A DNA stretch of 64,000 bases from Desulfosporosinus youngiae DSM 17734 (GTDB lineage: Bacteria; Bacillota; Desulfitobacteriia; Desulfitobacteriales; Desulfitobacteriaceae): contig NZ_CM001441.1 of assembly GCF_000244895.1 (NCBI RefSeq), forward strand, positions 1,116,001 to 1,180,000, written 5' to 3'. This document shows, one piece after another, positions 16,347-24,067 of this stretch. The notes under the pieces are model-generated. The model had not been told where the DNA came from. It made no database searches and saw only the letters and a program-made list of their open reading frames with translations. The position numbers were made by a program, and so were the translations under genes. Each line of letters begins with the position of its first letter. Position 1 is the stretch's first letter.

Positions 16347-17222
16347 ATGCCAAGAAAAGTATTGATCCAGATTAGACGTGGGCTTGAGGGTAGCATTGGA
16401 AGTTTGGCAGTAGGGGAGTTAGGGTTTTGTACGGATACCAAAAAACTCTATATTGGAACGGATAGCGGCAATGAATTGCTGGTGGCCGCCCAAACCGTTG
16501 GGGATATGCTGAAAAGCATTTATGACACGAATAATGACGGTAAGGTTGACTTAAGTGAAGATGCCGATACCGTAGACGGAAAACACGCAAGTGATTTATA
16601 TGTTTTAACACTGGCAGTACCATTTAATAATGGTGATAATCTTGATGACTTTATAACCCCAGGATGCTGGTACAGCTCAAATGCCGCGAAATCAGCTACA
16701 TTATCAAATTGTCCTTCAGTGAGTTCTGGTGGGAAGTTGATTGTGGAGCATATTGGCTCAGCAAGCAATAGTACGCGGCAAAAATGGATTGTCAATTCCC
16801 AGAGTGCTATAGTTTACGAGAGGCAACGCACGAGTATAGGTTGGGGGTCATGGCAAAAAATTGCCAATCAATCCGATATTGCGGCACAGGTTTCCAAGTC
16901 AGGCGACACCATGACCGGCAAACTCACCCTACCAGCAAGCACAGCGGATAGTGCAAGCCTAAATATACCCCAAGGGGTAGGGCCATCATCCCTCGTAAAC
17001 GGGGATATCCTTACGCTATCGGATGGGGTCTATGTGACCAGGGGCGGTACTAGATATATGATGCGAGATGCAGGGAATACCCCCGCTGTCTCACAAGCTG
17101 AAGCAGAAGCGGGAACGGTAACACAGCAAAGGGTATGGTCCCCTCAACGCGTTGCCCAAGCCATAGCGGCCCAAGCTTTATCCAAAGGACCTATAACCTG
17201 GAACCAGCTAAAGGGGGTGTAA
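16347..17222 (+). CDS. Second tail fibre protein (Mtd-N-like plus pyocin-knob-like)
   Basis: A 291-residue protein starting MPRKVLIQIRRGLEGSIGS. It shares the I-Q-I-R-R-G ... G-E-L-G-F-C-T-D-T-K-K-L-Y-I-G start with the gene before it. Residues 85-165 (G-C-W-Y-S-S-N ... R-Q-K-W-I-V-N ... R-T-S-I-G-W-G-S-W-Q-K-I) are a pyocin-knob-like receptor domain, followed by S-G-D-T-M-T-G-K-L-T-L-P, the usual fibre collar. The two N-terminal copies suggest duplication. Confidence 0.72.
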   Translation: MPRKVLIQIRRGLEGSIGSLAVGELGFCTDTKKLYIGTDSGNELLVAAQTVGDMLKSIYDTNNDGKVDLSEDADTVDGKHASDLYVLTLAVPFNNGDNLDDFITPGCWYSSNAAKSATLSNCPSVSSGGKLIVEHIGSASNSTRQKWIVNSQSAIVYERQRTSIGWGSWQKIANQSDIAAQVSKSGDTMTGKLTLPASTADSASLNIPQGVGPSSLVNGDILTLSDGVYVTRGGTRYMMRDAGNTPAVSQAEAEAGTVTQQRVWSPQRVAQAIAAQALSKGPITWNQLKGV

Positions 17223-17226
17223 GCCA

Positions 17227-17838
17227 ATGGGGTACGGAAACCAAATCTATGGCACCACCCTTTTTGGGACTGACGGCAACGACGGGGATCAGCCGGAATA
17301 TTTGGCACCTAACCTCATGAGATACTTGCCTGAGTATTATCAGAGCGTACGAGAAATGAAAAAGTTACAGGAGACTGCGTCCAATGAGATGGGTCTTTTT
17401 TTATTTTCCATGAATGACTTGCTGGACCAGTGTTTTATAGACACCGCCACATGGGGCCTGGATTTCTGGGAAAGTGAGCTGGGCCTAGAGACAGACCAAA
17501 CAAAGCCTTATGCCCGTCGGCGGGAGCAAATTAAAGCTAAGATTCGCGGCTCGGGGATAACCACGAAGCAAATGATTAAGGACACGGCCAGTGCTTTCTC
17601 CGGTGGCGAGGTGGATGTGATTGAGTACCCGGCAGAGTACCGCTTCGAGGTTCGCTTTATTGGGACCAAGGGTATTCCGGCTAATATGCCCGGGTTTATG
17701 GCAATGATCGAGCAGATTAAACCGGCTCACTTGGGCTACAGCTTTAAATATACCTATACGTGGTGGGATTCTTTGAAACATCTCACTTGGAATAGCGTGA
17801 ATGCTATGACCTGGAATGAGCTCAGAGTTTATGAGTAA
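17227..17838 (+). CDS. xkdU: Baseplate wedge/fibre connector (DUF2313, XkdU/gp48-like)
   Basis: A 203-residue protein. It has L-P-E-Y-Y-Q-S-V-R-E-M-K, then W-G-L-D-F-W-E-S-E-L-G-L and R-R-E-Q-I-K-A-K-I-R-G-S-G, all typical of XkdU/Mu gp48. The family links wedge to fibres. It lies after two fibre genes rather than directly after XkdT, so the order is changed from PBSX. Confidence 0.85.
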   Translation: MGYGNQIYGTTLFGTDGNDGDQPEYLAPNLMRYLPEYYQSVREMKKLQETASNEMGLFLFSMNDLLDQCFIDTATWGLDFWESELGLETDQTKPYARRREQIKAKIRGSGITTKQMIKDTASAFSGGEVDVIEYPAEYRFEVRFIGTKGIPANMPGFMAMIEQIKPAHLGYSFKYTYTWWDSLKHLTWNSVNAMTWNELRVYE

Positions 17839-17849
17839 GGAGGACAGTC

Positions 17850-19208
17850 ATGCAAACAACAGCAAATTATGGACTGAAGAAACCGGACGGTACCGACGTT
17901 GTCAACATCCAAGATTTTAATGATAATGCCGATGTGACTGACACAACGTTAGCTGGTAAAGTGGACAAAGTCACCGGAAAGCAGTTGTCGACAGAAGACT
18001 ATTCAACTGCCGAAAAAAGTAAGTTAGCCGGTATTGCAACAGGTGCCAATAATTATGTCCATCCATCCACACACCCGCCATCAATCATTGTTCAGGATAG
18101 TAGTAACCGTTTTGTAACCGACAGCGAAAAAAGCACATGGAATGGCAAGGCCGGAACCGCCGTGGCTACGACCGGCGCTAATGGACTAATGTCCAGCGCG
18201 GATAAAAGCAAGCTTGATGGCATCGCCACTGGGGCCAACGCCTATGTCCACCCCAGTGGTGATGGTAACCAGCATGTGCCGGCAACTGGGACAACCCATA
18301 ACGGGCAAGTGCTTAGGTCTGGGGCAACGGCCGGCAGTGCTGCATGGGGGGCTTTGACTAAGAGTGATGTAGGGCTGGGTAATGTAGACAATACGGCGGA
18401 TTCAGCTAAGAATGTCGCCTCAGCGGCGAAGCTTACGACAGCCAGGACCATCAGCTTAACCGGCGATGTGACAGGCTCGGCCAGCTTTGATGGATCGGCA
18501 AATGCCTCCATTACCGCCACGGTGGCTGATGACAGCCATAATCACATTATTGCTAATGTAGACGGGTTGCAGAGTGCGCTCAACGCAAAGGCCGATCAGA
18601 CTGTTGTTACTGCGCATTTGGCGGAAGATGCGACATTAACCACTAAAGGGCATGTGCAATTATCGAGTAGCACAACAAGCACAAGCACGACTCTTGCAGC
18701 TACTCCAAGTGCAGTAAAAGTCGCCATGGACAAGGCTAATGCTGCAATCCCATCTTCGCAAAAAGGTGTTGCAAACGGTGTCGCAACGCTAGGAGCAGAT
18801 GGTAAAATCTCTTTTTCACAACTGCCTGTTTTATCTGCGTCTGGAATATTTTCAGATACAACCACTGTGATTGGTGCGGGAATGACATATACCAAAACAA
18901 TACCATTAGAAATTGAAGCCAAAACTGGTAGTATAATAATTTTTGCAGGCGGTATGGCTTATTATATGTTCAACACAAATCCCGCATCTACTAAGGGCTT
19001 TGATAGGTCATCAAGCAATCAAGCAATTAACTGGCGTGATTTGGGCAGTGGCACTAGTCCGTGGAACTATATGTCATCATCCAATAGTAATTTAAGGCTT
19101 ACAGGATGCTATATTGAGGGAACTAACCTTAAATTGGTAATTTATAATTATGGTGCTTCGAATGAGACTCTAGGTATCCAAAGTTGTACATGGGAGGTAC
19201 AAGCATGA
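17850..19208 (+). CDS. Tail fibre protein (modular)
   Basis: A 452-residue protein. The N-terminus T-A-N-Y-G-L-K-K-P-D-G-T-D is the usual fibre anchor. Residues 40-130 hold two S-K-L-x-G-I-A-T-G-A-N-x-Y-V-H-P motifs. A collagen/T4-fibre-like stretch (V-G-L-G-N-V-D-N-T-A-D, S-L-T-G-D-V-T-G-S) runs to about residue 260. Residues about 340-452 form a distinct, more AT-rich head domain with a changed codon usage, a sign of module exchange. It likely recognises the host surface. Confidence 0.8.
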   Translation: MQTTANYGLKKPDGTDVVNIQDFNDNADVTDTTLAGKVDKVTGKQLSTEDYSTAEKSKLAGIATGANNYVHPSTHPPSIIVQDSSNRFVTDSEKSTWNGKAGTAVATTGANGLMSSADKSKLDGIATGANAYVHPSGDGNQHVPATGTTHNGQVLRSGATAGSAAWGALTKSDVGLGNVDNTADSAKNVASAAKLTTARTISLTGDVTGSASFDGSANASITATVADDSHNHIIANVDGLQSALNAKADQTVVTAHLAEDATLTTKGHVQLSSSTTSTSTTLAATPSAVKVAMDKANAAIPSSQKGVANGVATLGADGKISFSQLPVLSASGIFSDTTTVIGAGMTYTKTIPLEIEAKTGSIIIFAGGMAYYMFNTNPASTKGFDRSSSNQAINWRDLGSGTSPWNYMSSSNSNLRLTGCYIEGTNLKLVIYNYGASNETLGIQSCTWEVQA

Positions 19209-19495
19209 GAGAGATAATTTATCGTAAATCTGATTTGACTTGTGTAGGCACTGTAACTGAAGGGATGACTATTGAACAAGAAATTGAACTTAATGTTATT
19301 CCTAATTATGGAGGCTCTTTCGAAAACTATGATTTTATTGAAACTGATGTAAAGTATTTCGATTTAGAATTGATCGACGAAAAGGTTACTGTGGTGGCTA
19401 GCAAGGCTCCCGATCCCTTACCGCCAGAGCCAACATATGAGGATTATCTATTGGACTTAGATTTTAGGTTATCAATGGTTGAATTGGGGTTATAA
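19205..19495 (+). CDS. Small fibre-associated protein
   Basis: A 96-residue protein. ATG 19205 overlaps the fibre stop (ATGA), so it is coupled to the fibre. It opens with a short beta region, E-I-E-L-N-V-I-P-N-Y-G-G, and ends in a proline stretch (P-D-P-L-P-P-E-P) followed by an amphipathic helix. Its position and AT-rich codon use match the head domain of the preceding fibre, so the two may have moved together. A fibre chaperone is possible, not shown. Confidence 0.6.
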   Translation: MREIIYRKSDLTCVGTVTEGMTIEQEIELNVIPNYGGSFENYDFIETDVKYFDLELIDEKVTVVASKAPDPLPPEPTYEDYLLDLDFRLSMVELGL

Positions 19496-19504
19496 GGAGG
19501 AGTA

Positions 19505-19681
19505 ATGATGTTAACTTACACTTACTGCAAAAAGGTAATTGAGAACACGACGTATACTAGTCAAACGCAAAAGGATGAGATACTGGTTAAATTAGATGTG
19601 TTTTTGCTTAATGATCGTATAAATGATGTACAGTATCAGGAATTATCAGCACTGTTGGCCGCCAAATCGATTGCTGCATAG
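19505..19681 (+). CDS. Small phage protein, 58 residues
   Basis: ATG 19505 follows AAGGAGGAG by a few bases. The product, rich in Y, K and L (opening MMLTYTYCKKVIENTTYTSQ and later L-D-V-F-L-L-N-D-R-I), is of a small-protein type common after fibre genes in clostridial phages. It is a soluble helical protein of unknown role. The ORF is below the length cutoff but clearly has a ribosome binding site. Confidence 0.6.
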   Translation: MMLTYTYCKKVIENTTYTSQTQKDEILVKLDVFLLNDRINDVQYQELSALLAAKSIAA

Positions 19682-19706
19682 TAGACCCATTATGCGCAGC
19701 GAAGAG

Positions 19707-19728
19707 ACGCCTAAGGGCGTTATTTTTA
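19707..19728 (+). terminator. Short terminator
   Basis: ACGCC and GGCGT pair across a 4-base loop, followed by TATTTTTAT. It lies between the fibre cassette and the lysis cassette. Confidence 0.5.
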
Positions 19729-19750
19729 TGTCTAAAAGGAGTTGAGGCGG

Positions 19751-20002
19751 GTGGGAGACCTACAGGAAGTAGTCATTGATATCCGGGAGCGCGTAGTAAG
19801 GGTCGAAACAAAATTGGATGCTCAAAACGACCTCAGGGAGAGGGTGTGCGCCGTTGAAGAAAAGGCCACAGAAACAGAGCAGCGATCAAAATCAAACACT
19901 CATCGAATTGACAAACTTGAAGCAAACAATACATGGCTCTGGCGCACCGTCGCTGGGGCCATTATTAGTGCGGGGGTAGGGGCTATGGTTATTTTTAAGT
20001 AA
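19751..20002 (+). CDS. xhlA: Haemolysin XhlA-like protein (lysis cassette)
   Basis: An 83-residue protein; GTG 19751 is chosen since AAAAGGAG lies 9 bases upstream (TTG at 19742 is too close). It has an N-terminal coiled coil (V-V-R-V-E-T-K-L-D ... H-R-I-D-K-L-E-A-N) and one C-terminal membrane segment (A-G-A-I-I-S-A-G-V-G-A-M-V-I-F). This is the XhlA layout; XhlA acts with holin to permit release of endolysin in PBSX. Confidence 0.82.
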   Translation: MGDLQEVVIDIRERVVRVETKLDAQNDLRERVCAVEEKATETEQRSKSNTHRIDKLEANNTWLWRTVAGAIISAGVGAMVIFK

Positions 20003-20016
20003 GGGAGGAGAATTAG

Positions 20017-21579
20017 ATGTTAAAGGAAAATGACGAAGCCCGAAAAGAGGTTAACCTCGATATATGGCACAAGGCAGGTTATGACGGGGAAGGTATAAAC
20101 ATTTTGCTCTGTGATCTAAATGGCACGATACTCCCTCATATGAAAGAGTATTGTGTCTCAGTTGATCCCGAGAAAAAAATGGTCAATGAACCCAAGCACA
20201 ACACTTATACAGCCCAGGTGTTGCATGAAGCTTTACCAAAGGCAACTATTTATGTAGCCCCATGGACTTTCTCAGCCAAGGAAATAGGCGAGTGGCTAGA
20301 TGCAAATCCTGGATTAATCCACTTGGCTAACGTCAGTTTATCCAGTCCAGTGTCTAGCGAGTACGATGTGTTTAAGCGTCACAACATTCCGGTTTGCTGT
20401 TCATCCGGTAATAACTCCAAGCGCACAAAATATGGCGTAAGCTTCCCCGCTGACCTCGAATGGACGATTGCCGTCGGAGCTTATAATTGGGCTGATAAGG
20501 GACTCTATGCTAATGACGTAGTAGATTATTCAAATGGTGGAGAGGCTTTAGACGCGGTATCCTGTACGAATATATGGGTTAAGACTCAAGAAGGAAATTT
20601 GCTTAAATACACTGGAACGAGCACATCTTCACCGTGGGGATGTGGGACATTGGGCGCTTATCTTCACTGGCGACTGAAAAATGGGTTACCTACCTTAGGC
20701 CAATCTGAGGCTAAAACGTTCATCCGTGAAAACTGCATAGATATTAGGACAGAAGGCTTTGACTACGACAGCGGTCACGGTCTTTTTTGTTTACCCAAAG
20801 AGATACCGAAGGTTGAAATCCCACCAAAGGAGGTACCTATGTCAACACCATACAACCGTAATATCCAAGCCCTTGTGATCCACCATATGGGGGACGGTCT
20901 ACCGCCAGAGAGATCAATCCTACAGCGCTGGAATCCTTACAGTTACGATTATCCGGAATACGATTACGGAATTGAGGCAGACGGGACAATCCGGACAGGA
21001 AGGCCTCTCAGTATCCAGGGATCTCACGCCATAAGCAACAAAACGCCATACAACCAGAGAGGCTATCAATGGTGGAATCGTAATGCTATTGGGGTTGGCC
21101 TAGCTGGGGATTTTACGTTGTACCCTATGCCGGCAGCACAGTTTAGGGCGCTGGTTACCCTCGTGAAGCGTTTAATGGCTGAACATGGATTAACGCTCGA
21201 CAACGTCTACCCACATGGTCAGGTGACGTATACTGATTGTCCAGGCTGCACCTACAGTAAGGTGCCCGCATTGACAAAGGGGTTATGGTCCTATGATGAA
21301 TTTGAACAGGCAGTATTAATCGAGGAGGAAGATGACGTGTTAGATGTAGCTGTTTTACTATTTACCAAAGAGGACTATTGGGCTGGTGTAGACGTTGCCG
21401 CCCGGCATAACTGCGCTGTGTTTGTGCGCCCGGCCGGCAATACGGTTCCGCCTGATGCGTGGCACGCGAAGCAGTTGATCGTGATCGGCGGCCCGACAAC
21501 AGGCCACGCCAATGAGGTGCTGCTATCCGGCAATGACAAGTACGATACTGCGGCTGCGGTGGCGAAGTATTTGGGGTGA
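20017..21579 (+). CDS. Endolysin: subtilisin-like + amidase_2 + cell-wall-binding domain
   Basis: A 520-residue, three-domain protein. Residues 1-270 are a subtilisin-type (S8) fold: D33, H61, the oxyanion-hole G-N-N near 130 and the serine in G-T-S-T-S-S-P-W-G near 200-210. Residues 275-435 are an N-acetylmuramoyl-L-alanine amidase_2 domain with zinc ligands in V-I-H-H, P-H-G-Q and D-C-P-G. Residues 440-520 resemble the CWB2 cell-wall-binding repeat (A-K-Q-L-I-V-I-G-G). An S8 domain on an endolysin is unusual. Two strong in-frame internal starts sit at domain boundaries (20839 and 21337). No signal peptide, so release depends on holin. Confidence 0.8.
   Translation: MLKENDEARKEVNLDIWHKAGYDGEGINILLCDLNGTILPHMKEYCVSVDPEKKMVNEPKHNTYTAQVLHEALPKATIYVAPWTFSAKEIGEWLDANPGLIHLANVSLSSPVSSEYDVFKRHNIPVCCSSGNNSKRTKYGVSFPADLEWTIAVGAYNWADKGLYANDVVDYSNGGEALDAVSCTNIWVKTQEGNLLKYTGTSTSSPWGCGTLGAYLHWRLKNGLPTLGQSEAKTFIRENCIDIRTEGFDYDSGHGLFCLPKEIPKVEIPPKEVPMSTPYNRNIQALVIHHMGDGLPPERSILQRWNPYSYDYPEYDYGIEADGTIRTGRPLSIQGSHAISNKTPYNQRGYQWWNRNAIGVGLAGDFTLYPMPAAQFRALVTLVKRLMAEHGLTLDNVYPHGQVTYTDCPGCTYSKVPALTKGLWSYDEFEQAVLIEEEDDVLDVAVLLFTKEDYWAGVDVAARHNCAVFVRPAGNTVPPDAWHAKQLIVIGGPTTGHANEVLLSGNDKYDTAAAVAKYLG
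20826..20841 (+). promoter_or_regulatory. Internal ribosome binding site and start inside endolysin (amidase form)
   Basis: AAAGGAGGT (20826-20834) lies 4 bases before ATG 20839, which is in frame at residue 275, exactly at the start of the amidase domain. It would give a 246-residue amidase plus binding domain. Confidence 0.65.
21322..21339 (+). promoter_or_regulatory. Internal ribosome binding site and GTG start inside endolysin (binding-domain form)
   Basis: GAGGAGGA (21322-21329) lies 7 bases before in-frame GTG 21337, at the start of the cell-wall-binding domain. It would give an 80-residue free binding domain, as known for some clostridial phage endolysins. Confidence 0.55.
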
Positions 21580-21584
21580 GATTA

Positions 21585-21836
21585 ATGGATATTAATGCAC
21601 TATCAAAAATTCGTGATCTTAAGCGCAAACAGATTGAGGAATTAACGAGGGAAGTTGACGAAATCGAGACAACCCTGCAAGTGTTAGAGAAATATAAAAG
21701 GGATAAAACAAAAGTCCTGGCAGTTAGCAAGGGAGCATGTCCGTTTCCTGAATCGTGTAGTAAGCGTGATGTATGTACACTAAGTCATTGCGACGCCGAT
21801 ACCTGCTCTAACGGATATGCATATCGTTTTAGTTAA
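21585..21836 (+). CDS. Small cysteine-rich phage protein
   Basis: An 83-residue protein. ATG 21585 has GGGGTGAG at good spacing; a GTG at 21576 overlapping the endolysin stop is possible. It opens with a charged coiled coil (about residues 5-45) and closes with a Cys-rich tail with six cysteines in about 27 residues (C-P-F-P-E-S-C ... C-T-L-S-H-C-D-A-D-T-C), likely metal-bound or disulphide-linked. It lies in the lysis cassette; the role is not known. Confidence 0.55.
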   Translation: MDINALSKIRDLKRKQIEELTREVDEIETTLQVLEKYKRDKTKVLAVSKGACPFPESCSKRDVCTLSHCDADTCSNGYAYRFS

Positions 21837-21874
21837 TATTCGCAAGCGCTTGCCAATTTGAGAGAGGATGATTA

Positions 21875-22297
21875 ATGATGCCAACAGATTTATTTACTAC
21901 GTCTTACCTGGGGAGCTATGCTGGCCTGGTTGCCGTGACGTATCTCCTGGTCCAGTTTTTCAAGGAGCCCGTGAAAAAATACCTTAACGATTGGTGGATC
22001 CGGATCATGGCCGTGGGCTTTGCTCTGGCGATCCAGCTCTTTACCTTGTTTGTCAGCGGTAATTTTACCGTGGAGGCTGTTGGTCTCGCTGTGCTTAACT
22101 CGTTCCTTGTGGCGATCACGGCGGCCGGCACCCATAACATTAGTCAGCCTAGCACTCAATTTACTGTGGGCACAATCGATGATTATGAGCCAGTTATTTA
22201 TAAGCCCCAGGTACCAGATGTTAGCCCGCCGATTATTACGCCACAGTCTAGCGTGCAGGCCGATAGTGATCCGGTAGCACAGGTGGTACAATCATAG
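21875..22297 (+). CDS. Holin-like membrane protein
   Basis: A 140-residue protein with three likely membrane segments (about residues 13-29, 41-60 and 64-84) and a long soluble, proline- and acid-rich C-terminus (residues 90-140). Its place after the endolysin and at the end of the operon, just before a terminator, supports a holin that permits the cytoplasmic endolysin to reach the wall. GAGAGAGG precedes the ATG. Confidence 0.7.
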   Translation: MMPTDLFTTSYLGSYAGLVAVTYLLVQFFKEPVKKYLNDWWIRIMAVGFALAIQLFTLFVSGNFTVEAVGLAVLNSFLVAITAAGTHNISQPSTQFTVGTIDDYEPVIYKPQVPDVSPPIITPQSSVQADSDPVAQVVQS

Positions 22298-22306
22298 ACA
22301 TGACGG

Positions 22307-22340
22307 AGCCCTCTCTCGCTTAGGCGGGGGAGGGCTTTAT
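22307..22340 (+). terminator. Terminator of phage late operon
   Basis: AGCCCTC and GAGGGCT pair, with extra G/C pairs in the loop, followed by TTAT. It closes the late operon after the holin and separates it from the minus-strand accessory block. Confidence 0.7.
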
Positions 22341-22356
22341 GCATACTATAAAGTCT

Positions 22357-22533
22357 TTATCTAACTCCATAAAAGTATTGTTCTTCGCTACACGTTTGAT
22401 ATATCCCAATATTAATACGATCTCTTGGGGATGAAACCTTAGAATATTCTCCATCCTTAGTTCGTTCTAAAAAGGTCATTAAGGAATTCATTTTTTCGTT
22501 ACTAAAAGTTTTATTATCCTCCATCTTTTTCAT
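22357..22533 (-). CDS. Small unknown protein downstream of protease gene
   Basis: A 58-residue protein; the ATG at 22533 follows AGAGGGG on the minus strand. It has a charged start (MKKMEDNKTF) and ends S-E-E-Q-Y-F-Y-G-V-R. The leader overlaps the end of the protease gene, so the two are co-transcribed and perhaps coupled. No family is recognised. Confidence 0.5.
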   Translation of the reverse strand: MKKMEDNKTFSNEKMNSLMTFLERTKDGEYSKVSSPRDRINIGIYQTCSEEQYFYGVR

Positions 22534-22547
22534 AAAATTAACCCCTC

Positions 22548-23729
22548 TCAATTATTTACTAACTTCCTTTTTATTTGGGTCTCGATCTCGTTTTTGATTC
22601 CACTAAGATCAATAGTAAAACCACATTCACAAATAATTTTATCATCTTTGGGAAACGGAAGGAATCCCTTAGCAACTAAATCCTTGTCAATTTGAGGATC
22701 TTCAGCGAATTTTCCATATAATTTATGCGTTTTACCACAATTCGGACACTGTTGATTGATTTCAACAACATCAGGTAAACGATTTTGTGGGACTGGTATT
22801 GGGGCACTCCCGGGTACCCCCTGACGGAATATCTTATTTTCGGCTGTTGCAAATATTTTAAAAGTAGTAGTAGTATCAAAGAGTAGTCTGCACACTGTTT
22901 GAATTCTATATACGATATCGCTTAATCTTAGGTCATCGTCTACTCTTTTAACAGTTAAACCGATTTCTTTAAGATTTTCAATTTTTATAGATCTTCCGTG
23001 AGACCGCCATAGTGAATGATTGGTTAATTTGGTAGCGATATCCTGAGCTACTTTGCTTTTCATATCCTCTGTTACCGGTAATTGCCTTGTCTCGGTTGTT
23101 ATCCAATTTTTAAATTTATATTTTACTAACCATTCACACACCAAATCTTCAGCAAATTTCAAGGCGTTAAAAACACTGCCTAACTCTCCAGGTGTTATTT
23201 GTGCAATCATTGTGGCATCAAATGGGTTCAACGCCTTCTGTTCGTCAGCCTCTTTTCTCTTTTCTTCGACCCATTCGATGTAATCGTAGGCCGATATGAC
23301 CGAACGGCCTATTCTCATTTGAGCATCAATTGGACCAAGGCTACCAGTTTCAGTCATTAATATTTCATCGCCAGAAAGAACAATGATTGTTCCAGCGCTT
23401 TTAGCCTCTCCGCTAACAACAAATGAGACACCCTCAAAATTGTTCCTAAGAAAACGAACAATTTCCTCAGCAGTTTCTCCGCTTCCACCTGGGGTTTCAA
23501 TATAAAAATCAACATTAGTAATACCGTCCTTATTAGAGAGCAAATCAGTAATTACATAGTAGTCAGATTGAATTAGCTCAACCCCGGGGATGGGTTTTCC
23601 GTTTGCGGCTACATAAATAAAGAGATATGTTCCTCTAATCTTATTGTATTCTTTAATGAGGCGTATTAGCTCCTGCTCTAAATCTATGGAACTTAATCTT
23701 CGGTTTATGTATTCGTTTAGCAAGCTCAT
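22548..23729 (-). CDS. ClpP/SppA-fold serine protease with C-terminal zinc ribbon
   Basis: A 393-residue protein; ATG 23729 is the start best placed behind AGGAGG. Residues about 70-200 hold the crotonase-fold protease core: Y-I-E-T-P-G-G-S-G-E, then S-G-E-A-K-S-A-G-T-I-I-V-L-S with the likely nucleophile serine, and G-S-L-G-P-I-D. This is the serine dehydrogenase proteinase (SDH) type of SppA relative. The end of the protein carries C-P-N-C-G-K-T-H and C-E-C-G, a zinc ribbon. No signal peptide or membrane anchor, so it acts in the cytosol. It belongs to the accessory block of the prophage. Confidence 0.75.
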   Translation of the reverse strand: MSLLNEYINRRLSSIDLEQELIRLIKEYNKIRGTYLFIYVAANGKPIPGVELIQSDYYVITDLLSNKDGITNVDFYIETPGGSGETAEEIVRFLRNNFEGVSFVVSGEAKSAGTIIVLSGDEILMTETGSLGPIDAQMRIGRSVISAYDYIEWVEEKRKEADEQKALNPFDATMIAQITPGELGSVFNALKFAEDLVCEWLVKYKFKNWITTETRQLPVTEDMKSKVAQDIATKLTNHSLWRSHGRSIKIENLKEIGLTVKRVDDDLRLSDIVYRIQTVCRLLFDTTTTFKIFATAENKIFRQGVPGSAPIPVPQNRLPDVVEINQQCPNCGKTHKLYGKFAEDPQIDKDLVAKGFLPFPKDDKIICECGFTIDLSGIKNEIETQIKRKLVNN

Positions 23730-23751
23730 AATATGTAGCATCCTCCTATAA

Positions 23752-23790
23752 ATCAATTAATTTAATAGATAATTCTATTAATTAATTGAT
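23752..23790. promoter_or_regulatory. AT-rich inverted repeat upstream of protease gene
   Basis: ATCAATTAA and TTAATTGAT flank an inner pair AATAGA/TCTATT. It lies directly upstream of the protease gene. It may be an operator, and resembles the TTAATTAA-rich control region at 25749. Confidence 0.35.
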
Positions 23791-23861
23791 AATCCTTCAA
23801 TATTTATTAGAATTTTTAAAATATATTATCCCAAATAAATTAGGACGTTAAAGATTTAATA

Positions 23862-23890
23862 GGGGAGAGTCCCGCCAAGCTCTCCCCCTT
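23862..23890 (+). terminator. GC-rich hairpin
   Basis: GGGGAGAG and CTCTCCCC pair across 10 bases and are followed by CTTTAAAT. It lies in the gene-free gap 23730-24067, together with the 23997 hairpin; the rest of that gap is AT-rich leader with no visible gene. Confidence 0.5.
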
Positions 23891-23996
23891 TAAATGGATG
23901 ACTAGTATTGCCTAAAATACACTATGCCAGATCGTCCCATAAGGTTACAAGCATAGGCAAATAAACTAGCCTGCTTTTTCTGAAAGGTCAAAATAA

Positions 23997-24049
23997 GATA
24001 GAAGATGGATGCTATTGTGATTTATTCACAATAGCATCCATCTTCTATT
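23997..24049 (-). terminator. Long hairpin, terminator of the secreted-protein gene
   Basis: A very long stem: 23 perfectly paired bases (plus one G-U at the base) with a 5-base loop TTTAT. It stands 20 bases past the end of the 24068 gene, so it likely ends it; the minus-strand tail is T-rich but not a clean T-run. The length is unusual for a terminator. Confidence 0.55.
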
Positions 24050-24067
24050 ATGCAATATTCCAACGAC

